Shown here: positions 1 through 12,883 of the stretch, piece by piece
How positions within the stretch are numbered: position 1 is the stretch's first letter
How the letters are laid out: each line of letters opens with the position of its first letter
DNA from: Limnomonas spitsbergensis
Taxonomy: Eukaryota > Chlorophyta > Chlorophyceae > Chlamydomonadales
Direction: 5' to 3'
DNA length: 64,000 nt
NCBI GenBank assembly: GCA_037349105.1
Contig: JAYJMM010000113.1
Span: forward strand, 4,526,001-4,590,000
Notes under the pieces: model-generated
The model's input: the letters and a program-made list of their open reading frames with translations, nothing else
Databases searched by the model: none
What the model was told of the DNA's origin: nothing
Program-made: the position numbers and the translations under genes

Positions 1-700
1 CGGCTGATACCATCAGCAGGATCACCTCCCCCAGAATTACCTTGAATACGAATCCACTGGCTGCAAACTCCCCGATCTTCTCAGCCAAGGCAGGACCTGG
101 ACTCCATCACCAGGCCATGTCAGTCAGGGAGACTATCCAGCCATGCAACACAATTTATCTTCCTATACTACCGCTATGCAACGGTATACCGTATGTTGTA
201 TTCTTAAAAGTGTCAACATTCAGCGGTGCAACAGCATCTATGTCACCTTGAATTGACAAGCTCAACACTAAAGCAGCGGTGGCTGCCATCGCTTGTTTCC
301 CGGCATTGCATGGCTGCAACCTGGCTCGAGTAGAAGTCACACATTTTCTGCTCAACGGAACAGAAATGGCTGACCGCTTCAACATCATGTCGATGCAAGA
401 AAGAAAGAAATCGCCAGAGAGTGTCTTGATGGAAGAGTGCAAGTGATCTCTTATCTTGCACGTCATGACGAATCTTCCCACCTCCTAGGGTTTCGGGGCT
501 ATCACCGCAACTGAGTCCCCCTGTCCGTCTTGTCAACTTTCCTCCGGTGCAGCACACCTTCTCTACTTCTCTACTGGATATAGAGATGTTGGACTTATTT
601 CTGCTCTACGATTACTTCGCTATAAAGGCATAAAACAAGGCATAAGGCATCAATCTGTCCCCACTTACCGGTAGCGCTCAAGCTTTATCATTTAATCGTA
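1..700. other. 5' flank of MAF1, no gene recognised
   Basis: No open frame here resembles a known protein and none shows the exon-intron pattern of the other genes. The last ~100 bases before 701 are the likely promoter and 5' UTR of MAF1. A TACCGGTA palindrome lies at 666-673, about 30 bases upstream of the MAF1 start. Nothing else can be supported. Confidence 0.5.
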
Positions 701-2473
701 ATGAAATTCCTTGACTTGGCACCTCTGTCTCGGTGAGCGAGACTCTACAGCCACGAATTTTATGTTTCGATACTATGGCAACGTGGCACTGAATGAGACC
801 TTCTTTCCCTTCTGCAGCATCAATACTTTCTTGGAACATGTCGACGTCGGAGATTACATAGTGAATGGGAATCTGGAAGCCTACAGCTGTGAGTTCACGA
901 CTTCACTCCTCGTTTCTCGTCTCTGACGTGTATGCTAACCATGATGCTCGTGTGACCATTGATGCAGGCAAACTAGCTGGTCTGGACAAGAAATTGTCTA
1001 AAAGTTTGGACACGGAGGTCCAAACCGGATCTAGTCCATTCGAACTCTCCAAATCCCCTGTGGGGCCTCTAGCAGAAAGCTCCAGGTTGGTGGATACTCA
1101 TCAATCAGCCTCACAGTCCATGCTAGTTAACTCTGGAACTACCTGACCCATGGCCCAACTGCTGCAGTCGCAAAACCCTCATCTACCTCATCCTAACGCT
1201 GAACCACATCTACCCGGATTACGACTTCACGCTGCTGAGGGCCCATCATTTCTGCAAGGAACAAAGTCTGTCACGCCCTGAGGAAACAGTAGATAGCCAT
1301 CTGCTTGAAGTCAGCAAGGCGAGATTGAATGTTGCAAACTTCATGGCATGTCCCATGTCTGACTTGTTCCATGCGCCTGGGTAGGTGTGGTCAAAAACAC
1401 CAGGGCTTGGTGAAAGCCCTTTCCTAGAATGCCTTTGGAGCTCCATCGATGAGGTGAGGATGGATCTGATCTGCGATGCTGATTTTCATTTTGAGATCCT
1501 TGCCATGCGAAGTAGCAAGGATGCACTATGTGCTGGTTGAAACGCCCATGCCATGCATGGTTGCTGATGTACACTTGTGCAGGCCATCACTCTCAGTGAG
1601 TGCGATGTGTACAGCTATCGGTCAGACCTGGAAACAGATCCCTTTGGTACGTTTCTTGTTGTGGTCCAGGGTTTTTTCATCTGTGAGTTGCCTCATATTA
1701 GGTGACATGCCCTTGCTCATACTTACCATCTCCTCTGGTAGTGAGCCATGTGTAGCTAGGACACTTATTCTGTTGCACTGTTGGAGGCTTAGTGGGATTT
1801 ATTTTTTCTTCTTTCTCAATCAAGCATTGTTTGCTTTCCGCAATCATTAGCTGCTTGCCTCTCTTGTGTGTAGGAGATGCTGCCAGCGTGTGGTCTTTTA
1901 ACTACTTCTTCTACAACAAGGTATGGTTAACCAGGGGAGTATCGAGGCATAATCTATGGCTAGATGGACTATACTGCAGACAAGGACTAGGACTATGGAT
2001 TGAGGTTCTATCATGAGCTCATAGCTGATTAGTCAAGGCTGTTGTGTGATCTCAGTTCTTGCAATGTCAGTAGTGTGCTGGTGTGCCCACTGGGCCACTG
2101 GTTTGGTATCCAGAGCTGATGATTCGGTAGTTAATCTGGGATATTTGCTCTCACTGCAGAAAATGAAGCGCATCCTCTACCTGAGCTGTCGGGCCATGAG
2201 CAGGGCCTCTGCAGAAGAGGAGGTGAGGAGAGGCTGTTTGATGCTGACCTTTATTTTGCCTTTGAACTTTGATGCCACCTCTCCCATGGCCAGTCATTAT
2301 ATTGAGCTAACCACGTTGGCCTGCTGACGGTAGGCCCGTGTCCTAGCATATAAATCTGGCCTACCTTCCGCCTGCATTTTCAGGAGTCGGAGGCAGTGTC
2401 AAAGCAGTACTACACCGACGACAGCGATGTTGACAACGACAAGTACGGCATGGCCAACGAAATGGACGTGTAA
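701..2473 (+). CDS. MAF1: MAF1 homologue, repressor of RNA polymerase III
   Basis: Nine exons encode 234 aa: 701-732, 818-888, 968-1085, 1168-1318, 1385-1453, 1583-1646, 1874-1920, 2160-2222 and 2384-2473 (705 nt, phases consistent). MAF1 is a nuclear/cytoplasmic phosphoprotein that binds Pol III and TFIIIB and lowers tRNA and 5S transcription under stress. All three conserved blocks are visible: the N-terminal box (MKFLDLAPLSR, then INTFLEHVDVGDYIVNG and LEAYSC), the central SRKTLIYLILTL with YPDYDF, and the C-terminal VWSFNYFFYNK followed by KMKRILYLSC. The acidic tail ends in MDV, as in plant homologues, and the length is close to plant MAF1. Intron 4 (1319-1384) needs a GC donor (AAG then GCGAGA) and ends at GTAG; reading through it instead meets an in-frame TAG. 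Identification is firm; the exact 3' end of exon 3 is the least certain boundary. Confidence 0.93.
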
Positions 2474-3080
2474 GGCCTCCGCGTAACTCATGACTCTGTG
2501 GCAATATGACCAGACATATACCTTCTCCTGAAAATGACTGGCGCAAGGAGCCTCTTCACAAATTTGACCCTGAGCCTAGTAGCTGGATTTGCCGCAATAA
2601 TGTTATCAGTAGTGACTCAGCTGAGCACTGTGTCTATCTCATGTTCTTTAATGACATGTTCCAGAGTTTTATCCGCGTTAAATTTTGCTCAGCCTTCTGT
2701 ATTTGAATCAGGGGTTTGGCCATGGTCTTTTAGCCTGAAAACATTGTTTCAATGGGCCATGACACCAGGCATTCTATGTAGCACTCCCAACCCGCGCATC
2801 TAATATGCGCATTTGTTGATGGACAGCTTGGACCCTGCATACTTCAGGTGTTGTGAACTGTCTCTTATCGGAATGTACCTGAAGGATGAAGTCAAGCTAT
2901 GTGTCACACATGGTGTTTTGTATAACACTTTCTGATTTTGAATGAAGAAGTGAGTTTGTTCACTTTTTAGAACTGTCCTGGCTTGGCACCCTCGGCGCCA
3001 TGTCGGATCAGTAGATGTAAACACCACTCTAGTGATGGAGATCCTTCATAATTGCCGAAACATGTTGGTACGGTCTTGAC
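2474..3080. other. MAF1 3' flank, nothing recognised
   Basis: This holds the 3' UTR and downstream spacer of MAF1. Short open frames on both strands lack any protein resemblance. No repeat or hairpin stands out. Confidence 0.4.
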
Positions 3081-3082
3081 AA

Positions 3083-3530
3083 CAGGCAGCTTAAAAAGCC
3101 TCTGGGCCCTGCTCAACAAGGCTGGGCCGCGTGGGCGCCCAACTGTGCAGATGGGAGACAGGGCAAATTAAAAGGAAAGACCGGTAGGGCAAACAAGTCC
3201 GACATTTCAGCTCCTCTAGAAACTAGCCCTCAACAATGCCTACAACAGCATCCACAAAGCAAGTTTAGAACGGTGCATAACCGCTAGGCCCTGCCCCACA
3301 AAAGCAAGTGCATCCCCCGCCTGCTCGGCCTGGTACAGTTAATGACGTTACACCTCTGGGCCCTGCTAAAATAAAGCTCAGCAGCGTCGGCAAACATGAA
3401 GTCTAGTAGGAAAGTAAAGGGAGAAGGCACAAGAATAAATCAAGTTTACCTTCCAAACGACAAGAACAACAACACAAAAAGGCAGGCAATGCCCCAGCCC
3501 CTGCCCCTGAAGAGACTAGCCTTGAAAACT
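3083..3530 (+). repeat. Dispersed repeat family A, two neighbouring copies
   Basis: Two partial copies of a short interspersed repeat lie here, at about 3083-3300 and 3340-3530. The first carries the core CTCTGGGCCCTGCT followed by GGCCGCGTGGGCG. The second begins at a GTTACACCTCTGGGCCCTGC motif and matches a copy at about 56095-56275 over roughly 180 bp, down to the shared 3' segment CCCCTGAAGAGACTAGCC. Reverse-oriented copies occur near 29240-29330 and 62870-62995. In reverse orientation the head includes GCGGCCAAGC-like text that recalls a tRNA A box, so a tRNA-derived SINE origin is possible but not shown. Confidence 0.7.
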
Positions 3531-4697
3531 CGACTACCACAGCGTGTAATGGTGGTTATGGGCCCCGGCTCTATCTACGATTATGGAGGGGGGGGGACTT
3601 TATATCGGTGGGTCTGCCCAGGTATGAACGGAGTTCTTTTGAAGTGACTTCATTTAGATCACTTGGCTAGCAGCGAACGCTTGGTGCGGTCGTGAGACCT
3701 CATTGTAACAGGAAGTCCGAACAATGCAAGTCGAAAGCCTGAACTGCTTCATATGTGGACGTCTTTGTTAAAACCTGTAAGTCAGGGTACCCAGAGCAAC
3801 CTTACGACAGGGAAGCTGTGCCAACAATGACACTTTTCTTGCAGCAACGACCGCATGTGACGAGTGACATTTTGAATCGCAGCTGTCATTGTCGCTGTCA
3901 CTTGCCGAACGCTTGCTGCATTGCTTTAGCGATATGTAGCTATTAGCAGCGAATAGACATGCGACTGACATCGAGCCAAATCAGTATTGATCGACGAGCC
4001 AGACCAGGCATTCCTGGCAGTGACGAGTGTGAACACAGTTCGAATCCCAACTGTCAGCTGTAGCAGGCACGCTGCCTGGCAGTCATCGCTGTTCACACTC
4101 TGACTCACGGTAGCAGTAAGTAGCTATCTACGCCAGCGATGTAGATGTTAACATTAAGATCGCGGTGACGAGCGAGGGCCAGCGAGGACTGGTTGACGTC
4201 GGTCGGTTGCTGGTCAGTTTGTACATCTTTTTTGGTGTCTTTAATCTACTGTGCAGCCGTACACTGACGACTTGTACATCTTTTTTGGCGTCTTGAATAA
4301 TACGCCGGGGCAACAAGTTCCATAAATCCAGGGCCTCCCACTCCTGCCTGTGGGCTATCCTAGTTCCTGCCTCGTATGGAGGAAAAAGGGAAGGAACTAA
4401 ATGCAAGAGAAATGACAGGAAGGATCATAAAGAACCAATACCCCCCCCTCCCAGAAAACGGAAAGGCAGATCGGAAGTGCCCGCCCCTGAAAACAAGAGA
4501 GAGGCAAGTACAGTTGGTGGAAGTTTGTGGCACTGTTCGTGGGACCTGCCCACTCCCGCTCCCGTGATTGCTCCCTGGCACTAGGGCATTGGAAGCAAGC
4601 ATGTAGTGCATCCTCTACATGCTGGCCATCACCCCTTGTCCAGCATCCTTGGCAACAGCGTGCCTCTCACCGCTGACCGTAGCGCCGTCCTCTGGTG

Positions 4698-5060
4698 TCA
4701 GCTGTGATGATCGCGCCGAGCCGCAGTGGCAAATTTGTGCGCACACAAGCTGGGCTGAAACCAGGCGCGGTAGGTCACCGCAGACCTGTGTTCGGTGGTA
4801 GGGTCCCTAGGGTCCCCCCTGCCGCTTGCGTCCAGCTGCGCCAACTCGTAGGCTGCGTCAACCAGTGCCAACAACTCTGTGACGGGTAGACGCTGTAGGT
4901 CAGCTTCTGCCTTGCGCAATTTGGGGGCGGCTGCCCCCCGCTCTAGCTTCTCCAGTGAACCCAGCACATCAGTGCACCAGGTGCGTTCTCCAGTGCCCTG
5001 CTGGCTGACTGCAAGCTGCTGTTCAGAGCCATGCCATACCTGGAAGTAGGAGGATGGCAT
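4698..5060 (-). other. Possible orphan exon of an unknown protein
   Basis: A minus-strand open frame of 120 codons reads like coding sequence in its middle (LGSLEKLERGAAAPKLRKA and LPVTELLALVDAAYELAQL, helix-prone and charged). It starts just after a plausible acceptor (CTTCCAG then GTATGG near 5040). No partner exons were found on either side and the family is not recognised. It may be an exon of a low-expression gene, a pseudogene fragment or a chance open frame. Confidence 0.25.
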
Positions 5061-6254
5061 GCAGTGATTTTTTTAGTGATATCCGCAATTAATTGTTGGG
5101 TACTGAAATATTCGGATTGAGCGCCGCAGGCGCGAAAAATCTCGATTCCCAGCTGTTTCCCCATCCCCAAGGCGAGGTCGGATCTCACTCAAATGTGGAT
5201 TTCGAGATGTCCCATCCTCCTACGTCGCGAGATCATAATGAATCGACCTGTCCTTATGGAAAATGGATCGTATACCGTAAGCTTGAATTCAATTGAGTTT
5301 AGCTGCCAGTGAACCACGCGTCGAAACATATCGGAGCTGTTGTCATGTCGCGCCTCAGCTATTAGGTCAAAACGCAGCTGCAAACTCGTCAGACTTGAAC
5401 CCTGTTTGGATAAATATACTTCTAATCTTGCTTGGTGCCCTGGACAGACTAGAGCCTCCGTCTTATGGGGACCGAACGGTCTTCAGGTCTTCACTGGCAG
5501 CAGGTTGCTACCACTCCTTCAGTCCTTCCTGCCACTACCACTCAGTCAGTCCTTCCTGCATGCAGGCAATACATGCTACGGTCACAGGTTGAATTATAAC
5601 TGAGGTGCCACACTGCCACGAATCCATGCATGGTGGTCTGTGACAAACACACCACACAGGCTGCACACACACAGAGGGACAGTGATGCTGTCATGCAAAC
5701 ACATAACCGTTCATGTGATCATCAAACTCTTGCAGCTCCTCATGCTCAGCCACTCTCCTCTCTTGAGCAGCCCTGTCCTCTGCCGTGAGTGTGCCCTGGA
5801 TGGCAGGTTGAAGGCCAGGTATAAAGCCATGTCAGGTTTGAAGTCATGCATGCGAGCTGTACGTACATGGTTCGCATACGGTGACGCAAGGAAGGCATGA
5901 TGCTTAAGCCATGCAAGCCTGGTGCGAAGCCATGTGAGCCAAGTGTAAAACATGCGATGATGCGAGCCAGATATGAAGCGCATGGGTTGTAAGAACTAGC
6001 ATGGCTGCATGGCATCCCGTCCTCACCATCATCTCTTTTGCTTTGTAGTCTGCCTCGATCTGCTGACACTCTCTGATCATGGCATGGCATCCTGGGCACA
6101 CCCATTGCAGTCTTGGCCATCCGCCTCTAAATCCTCTCGACACGCCGCATATTTCGCAGCCATCATGTTAGATGGGAGGGCCATCAGGTCTGACGGTTCG
6201 CCCGCTTCGTAAGAAATAAAACAGCAGAGACAAGTACGAGGTTTAAACTCAAAG
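5061..6254. other. Intergenic, nothing supported
   Basis: Only short open frames without family resemblance occur. The stretch 5800-6000 is rich in GCATG/CATGC words, and 5510-5560 has a partial tandem duplication of TCCTTCCTGC text. No gene or structured element can be supported. Confidence 0.4.
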
Positions 6255-6770
6255 TTGAGTCTTCAACACACTCGGAGTGCTTCGGGTCCATGGCTTCTCA
6301 CTCGTCAACACTTGATGGAGGGGCCTCGCCCATCGGCGGCAGCAGCAGCAGCCGCCGCCGCCGCAGCAGCAGCAACAACAGCAATAGCAGCAACAACAGC
6401 AGCTGCTACTGCAGCAACAGCAGCAATGGCAGCAGCAGCAACAACAACAGCAGCAACGGCAGCAGCAGCAGCAACGGCAACAGCTTACCGGCAGACCGTC
6501 ATTGCCCCTCGCAGTGATGCCTTCAACATGGAGAGTACCGACTCGAATGGCTGTGAGACGCTATTCAGCCAGCTTCAAGCTCACAATCAGGGTTACAAGC
6601 CTCAAGCCAAGGATGTGATGTGCGTGCTTGGCAAGGTGGAGTTCTGTACCGTCACCCGCATGCAAGCAGAAGGGGAGCGCCCCTTCCACCTGGATATGCA
6701 TTCCCGCGGCAACTATGCAGTCAAGACATGCACAGCGACTGCTCCACACACTCGTTCAGCCGAGCAGTAA
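6255..6770 (+). other. CAG/GCA-rich open frame, coding status doubtful
   Basis: A 171-codon frame starts at ATG 6255 and contains an imperfect GCA/GCN tract (about 6335-6490) giving a long Ala/Thr stretch, followed by some 90 codons of more ordinary composition (for example CETLFSQLQAHNQGYKP and MCVLGKVEFCTVTRM). The same trinucleotide tract is open in a second frame, where it reads as Ser/Asn/Arg, so openness alone proves little. No domain is recognised and no neighbouring exon was found. It could be a real alanine-rich protein, an exon of a larger gene, or a trinucleotide repeat that opened the frame by chance. Confidence 0.25.
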
Positions 6771-9221
6771 ATCAGCCAGGTTGGAGTAAATTGGGACAGG
6801 ATCAACCGGAACTTCTCACACCCAGCCATCTGCGACCATTTCCGCCACGTATACAAGCACGAGTGAGGTGAGACTGGGTGCATGACGGCGGTGAAATGAA
6901 ATGCGTCCCATGCACCGTTGGTGCACGACTAGTCTAATCCCTACTCACTAAACACCATGTGTGTCCCATGCTTACCCCACTGTGCAGGCCTGTCTGGACC
7001 CAGCTTCTGAGCTCCTTCCACATGGCGGCGCATGTGGCGCCTCTGCCCAGGCTCAGCTGTTTTTGGCAACTTTTGGACGTCCTAGTTGAAGTTTAACGAA
7101 AAACACACCTTTTTTTTGGCGATCCTTTTAGTGTATGGTATGATAATTTATGAGCCACAGTGTTGTTATAAACCGAGTTGTTGAACTTGCTGTTCCGATG
7201 GGCTAAACATGGTCCGATTTAGCCCCGTTTTCAGGCCGTATGGTGCCAGGCGTGCGCCAACATGTAAGCGCACGAGGCGTGATGATGTACTAGTGCTTAT
7301 ATATGTTCGTTGAAGTTATTTACGCTTTCACTTGTGTCGCTGGTGCACGCGAGCGAGGAAATAGCCTCTGGCAGTGATTTTGCTGCCGTACTCGCAAAAC
7401 ACGAAATACATATTGTTTTGCTTGATAATTTATTTCACCAATCGAGGGACTTGTAACCCATGCTTGTAACCGGAAGCGGTTTTAAAACCGAAAGAAAGAA
7501 AGAAAACGCCTGAGCGTGGCTTGAGGAATACGGGATTTCAAACGCCGTACACCGAATTGGAGAACAGGATGGACCAACGTTTTCGGCTCCTAAGTCAGTC
7601 TGGGGGATGGGGCTGTTTTTGCCCGTATTCAATGCATTTCGGGATATTTTCGGTACTGGGCGAGTGCGTTGATCTCAAGACCAATAATTTTTCGATAACG
7701 AATTGTTCGATACCGAATACCGAAAAGTCGTACCCGGTACCGACTAAAAAAATCACTGATGGCATGGCTGCACCATGGCCCAGGCTGTGCATTGTAACTG
7801 AAATTGAGCTTAGTCATTCCCTACCAGCCCCACGTATCCCAGCGTCCAGCAGGGCCCAGCGTGTATGCACCGTTCTAAACTACCTGGATGTTTCTTGCAG
7901 GTGTACCTTCCAGATTCGATAATACCCCAAGCTGGAGCAAAGAGCAGGTATGTCTCGACTAGAGGCACACGCAAGAAACTTCCAGGTACGGTACCTAGTG
8001 CTCTGAACAGCAATACCGGTACATTAGTCAATACACGATTACTGGTGTAACACTCTCGCTTTTATGCCCTTGACAGGGGCAGATCCTAACCATGAAATAG
8101 GGGGCGTTGTGCTGGGGGATGCTGTGTCCACGTGATATCCCTGTTCCATCAGCTGGGAAGGCACGATGCCGGATTGACTGATGTGCATCTTAGGCAGGTG
8201 CGGCCATGCAACAGCACCAAATGTGTAACCCGCTAGTTCTCTTTCATGCGACGTCAAGCGAAATCTACTGTCAGCCAGTATTGGAATGGATCAGCACTTT
8301 GTGTGGACCCTGCATGAGTGGTAGCAGGGCTGGTCACCTGGTGGTAGGACGCATCAGCTAGTCAAAGCACTTGTTCTTTGCACCGTCATACCATACCCTG
8401 CTGCATGATGCATCATCATATGATGGGCACCAGATGTCATTTCTCTCCGTTCCATCTCGTTGCTTGCAAGGACGGGCCTGTATGGCTTGTGTTTCTATAC
8501 AGTCGCGTTTTCCGCACGCTCGTGGGGCCTGCCCTAACAGTATTTGAAAAATGCTCGAAATACCGGTACGTCTGGATTCCAAAACTGGCGTCGGTGCAAA
8601 AGCTTCAGGCCCTGCTAAGACCTGGCAGGTTTTTAGGTTACAGTAGATATGCAGAGACAAACCAGGTCAAAAGTCTGAAAAATCACAACATCCCAAAACC
8701 GCAGGGTTGTCAATCGCCCTCAAAAGAGTCAGCCCATTGTTCATGGAGGCTAGGAGCTTGTCACAGTAGCATGTGGGTATCGGTATGCGACTGACACAGT
8801 AAACAAGAAATAAAAGCAAGGATGTTCATGGTGCAAGAGGCAAGAGCATGGAGGTCCTGGACAACATAAAGCTGCGAGTCGCTAAAAAAATCAGGATATT
8901 TGACGGGTACCATATTTGGCTGCAAAATTATGTCCCTGGCTGTTCCTGTGCATGATAATGCTAAAATAATTCAGAAACATCGTTGATGCCAGCTGGTCTC
9001 ACGAGCAGAGGACCATAACAAATCTACCAGAAAGGGATCACTGAGATCATGGGAAGTGAGAGACTCATACATGGGCATCAGCGTATGTTTTGAAACGCCT
9101 GCGTTTGTACCCTCAATTCATCGTGAATGCTTTCAATCCAATGAATACCGGTACAGGAGAAACCGCTCACTAAAAAGACTCCCATGACAAGCCCGTGGCG
9201 TCAAACAAGCTGATTCAGTAA
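6771..9221. other. Intergenic, no gene recognised
   Basis: About 2.4 kb of mixed composition without a supported gene. TACCGGTA palindromes occur at about 8014, 8563 and 9147, and a short GAAA-type run at 7490-7505. The strand-specific open frames have no family resemblance and no splice context. Confidence 0.4.
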
Positions 9222-10229
9222 TTAATTTTCATCTGCACGCACATCGCCCTCAGCTGCTTGCCTCATCTGCAGCCATGCATCTTCATGCCAGTTGCAGACG
9301 ACAGAGTGGTCCTGGGCGTAATCCTCCCATGAAATAGGCTCGGTTGGAGGTAGATCCGGCTTCAACTCCATGATCTCTTCAGCCCGGCCCTCCAGTATGA
9401 AAGCTTGGTAACCATGCTTCAGAAACCTCTCCGTGGATGCTCGCTTAAGGGCCTCGATTCTTTTGATGAGGTCCGGGAGCTGCATAGGGGATGGTGTAGA
9501 GCAGGAGAGGGGTGAAACAGGGCTGATACTACTCAACAGGTTGGAGACATAGTGAACCAGCTGGCACAAGAGTATCCTGCACAGGCCAGTGCACTGTGAA
9601 TAACCACAGCACGGGGGAAGGAAGGGATGCTCTCTCAGTACAATCTGGCCTGCTCAAGTTCCGAAAAAACGTAGACGTTAAAAACGTGCGTGCTGCTGTT
9701 ACAAAACCTGTTTCGCAGACCTTTTAAAAAATCATTCTTGCTTGCAGGAACGTTATCTTCATTGTTTTGTATGTTTGTTTGATTTTTGCACCCTGGTGGC
9801 ACTTCAGGATGAAATTTCTGGTACTGGTAGTGTGTAAACTTACTAAAACTTATTTGATTTCGTTGCTCCATCCAATTTATTGTATCATTTTAAGTTGTTT
9901 GAGACCACGCTAAATAGTTCAGTACCGTACTTGCTTCAGAAAACTGCTGTGATACCAGGGTCAGTATACCCCTGCCCTGGTCATACAGAGATATCGCCCG
10001 CGCTTGCTCCCACGCCCACCTAATCAAATGCGCCACTGACCTGCGTGGCGTTGAAACTGTTTGTCTCTTCGTCAAAACCATCAGCAGGATAGGCTTCAGT
10101 GACGATGAGAGTTCGCAACTTGAGGTTCGAATGGTGGTAGGGTTGTCTTGGAACTCGCATACCGGTAGAGGTTTGCACCCTAGACGTGGACAGGCGGAGG
10201 CGAGTGGAGGCATTGGCGGAACGATGCAT
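9222..10229 (-). CDS. Small two-exon protein of unknown function
   Basis: Exon 1 runs 10229-10041 (63 codons from ATG) and ends CAG then GTCAGT. Exon 2 runs 9479-9222 after a pyrimidine-rich acceptor ending ATGCAG. Both junctions are phase 0, giving 148 aa. The N-terminus is rich in Arg/Ser/Thr without acids over about 30 residues (MHRSANASTRLRLSTSRVQT), as in organelle targeting peptides. The body has LPDLIKRIEALKRASTERFL, then HGYQAFILEGRAEEIMEL and WEDYAQDHSVVCNWHEDAWL; it is acidic and helix-rich. I do not recognise the family. The gene is divergent from the DGAT2 gene across about 315 bp. The 560-bp intron is AT-richer than the exons. The start and the possibility of extra exons remain open. 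Confidence 0.5.
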
Positions 10230-10544
10230 GGGTGAAATTCGTTCCAAAAAAGATATAGTAACTACGTGTCTAGAGTCCTGACGTGGAGGTCCTAAATCGA
10301 GGCCAGAATGTGAGAAGCCACATGCGAGACCGCAGCGGTTGGGACAAAAAGTGTGGGGAGGATACCATAGCGCGTAGCGGACTAGCGGCTGGGATAAGGT
10401 GTGGGAAGGGTCACACCACTCACACACGGCGGGGTGGGAAGGGTGGAGCAGCTGGGGAGATTTGGGGGAGATTCGTTTCGGACACCCCCCCTCCAGCCAC
10501 GCTACGGCGTTTGCTTACTTGACAACGATATCACAAAGCTGGAC
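10230..10544. promoter_or_regulatory. Shared upstream region of a divergent pair
   Basis: This 315-bp gap separates the starts of the small unknown gene (-) and the DGAT2 gene (+), so it should hold both promoters. No TATA box or defined factor site is evident. It is inferred from gene layout only. Confidence 0.4.
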
Positions 10545-12666
10545 ATGAACCATGCTAAATCCTTGCTATCGATTCCCAGCTTGTCAGTGAGTCAAGCCCG
10601 CCCAGCAGGCATATACCGTATATGTATATATTTCTCGCCTTGGACCTCACATGACGTTCCTGCCTTAGGTGTTCGTAACGGCAATTAACCTTGCAGTCCT
10701 GCTGCCTGCGGCAGCGCTCTATCGCATCGCCTTCCATGGCACAGCCGATGTGTTGGCATGGACCATCATCGCCCTCTTGGCAACCTTGGTGGCTACCCCT
10801 CTTGCATGGGGGGATGGACCCGGGACTCGAAATCTCATGTCCTTCATCGTCGGATCGGCATGTAGCTACTTCCCAATCACCGTGAAACTAGGTAAATCTT
10901 ACCCAAACTTCATTTCTGGGGCACGAGACGCGCTCAGCACAGAATCTGTGCAGGTAAAAATAATGCTTATCCTTCACATTTTGGACATTGGTATACCGGG
11001 CGTGTGCGATTAGCAGAAGTGCCTGCTCCACCCAATACCTGCTCTTGCTGTCATGGCAGAGGATGAGGATGCTTTGAGGGGCGAGCAGTCTTACGTCATC
11101 GGCTACGAGCCTCACAGCGCTCTGCCTGTGGGCATCCCGTCTGTCTTCAGTACGCCCTCGCCTTACTTGCCGAAATTCCTGGCCAGAGGCAACTTCCACA
11201 GCCTGGCCTCAGGCGTCTGCTTCCTGGTGCCCATTGTGCGCCAGCTGTGGTGGGTGCTGGTGAGCTCTCAATCCTCCGTGGCACCTGTGTGACACCTGTT
11301 TGTGCAGTGTGTTCAAATCAGTGTGGTGGCTGAATTGAATATCTGAGTTTCATCCAATGTAGTCTCAAGAAAAATTCAGCTACATTTACAAGTAAGGGAC
11401 CGTAATTACTCCACGATAACTGAATTACGACGTCTTTACACAAAAGTACAAAACTGGTTCAAATGGTTCTGTTTCAGGACTGCTTGTTTGCTGGTCTAGC
11501 TTTCATCAAAAATAATAGGTCGTGAAGTCAGTTTATAGTTCATGCATGCCAGTCATTATTATAGTGTTGCAGCCATTCCTAAGCCGATTGGTACCTAGCC
11601 TGTATTGGTCAATGACCGATGGCCCAAGCAGCAGGGCTTGCCGCACAATCCCTGCCCATTGCAGGCCAGGTGGTAGCCGAACCCCCCTAAATGAACCCTA
11701 AAGCGTGGCTGCGTGCATGTGTGCAGGGGCTGCGTCCGGCCACCAGAGACGTCATCAACCAGATCTTAGGTTCAGGAGGGTCCGTGCTGCTTTGCCCTGG
11801 CGGTGTGCAGGTGAGAAAAAAGAAGCATGACGGCAAAATGCCTGCTCAAGCTCTACTGGCTGCAGACCTGCAGTCATGTGCTCGTACCAGGGCAAATACA
11901 GAATTCGTACTATCTGGAGGTTGACATGCCAGCTGATGCAAGCGTGCTGCCTGCCGAAGAAATCTCTCTGCCCGGCTATAGCTGACATTTGCTCTGGCCG
12001 CAGGAATGCCTGAACATGACCCATGAATGTGAGCTGGTTTATCTGAGGAAGCGGCAGGTGCGGCGATTAAAAATTTGTGATGCTTGGAAACTGGTCTTGG
12101 ACATGCTACATGCCGAGTTGATCTGCTGCGAAAGTACCGGCACTAAAATGTAATTGTATAATTGATTGACATCATGTGCCCGGCATTGCATGCTTGCAGG
12201 GGTTTATCAAGATGGCTATCCAACATGGGAGCGCGCTCGTGCCAGTCTTTGCGTTTGGACAGGGGAAAGCTTTCACCTGGTATCGTCCAGGGCCGCCTTT
12301 CGTGAGCCGCACGTTGCTGGAATGGTTTTCCCGGAGAGCAGGTGAGGCTGTCATGAAAAGATTCCCCTGCGCAAGCTGAATAGGCTCCTCATCCTCTACT
12401 TCTCTACCCACTGCAACCCATATTTACCCTGGTTTACTGCAGGTGCTGTTCCCATCATCATGCATGGCCGGTGGATGACGGGTGTTCCTCATCAGCATCC
12501 AATCTCGATAGTTGTGGGCAGGCCCATACCTGTCCCGAAAATGGAGGAACCTTCTCACGAGATAGTCACCCAGTACTCTGAGAAATTCATTCAAGCCATG
12601 GAAGCTCTGTTCGAGAAGTACAAGGCGGAGTGTGGATGTGCTGGACAGACACTCAGGGTGATGTGA
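10545..12666 (+). CDS. Type-2 diacylglycerol acyltransferase (DGAT2/DGTT family)
   Basis: Seven exons encode 322 aa: 10545-10586, 10669-10891, 11060-11259, 11727-11810, 12004-12057, 12200-12341 and 12443-12666. The enzyme transfers an acyl group from acyl-CoA to diacylglycerol to make triacylglycerol at the ER and lipid droplets. Two hydrophobic segments near the N-terminus (VFVTAINLAVLLPAAALYRI and VLAWTIIALLATLVATPLAW) form the expected membrane hairpin. The catalytic block reads YVIGYEPHSALPVG; EPHS is the plant/alga version of animal HPHG. Further family blocks are SVLLCPGGVQ, RKRQGFIKMAIQHG, LVPVFAFGQ and ISIVVGRPIPVPK. Length is typical of algal DGAT2. The 14-codon first exon was chosen because its ATG is in phase and its donor is good; a longer N-terminus is possible. 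A monoacylglycerol or wax-ester acyltransferase of the same superfamily cannot be excluded. Confidence 0.9.
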
Positions 12667-12883
12667 GTCCATGTGACACGTGATTTGTGACTTGTGGTGG
12701 CTTTAACGGTTGGGGCTATACGGCATGGATCTGGATCCTTGCTGACTAGGCGTTATGGCAATTACCTGTGATGGGACATCTGGCCACCGGTAGCATAACA
12801 GTATTTTAAATACGCAGCAATTCAGTAACTGCGAAGAAAGACAGGTCGTCAGCCTCTGTGCCTGTTCAATCGACGTGTTCATC

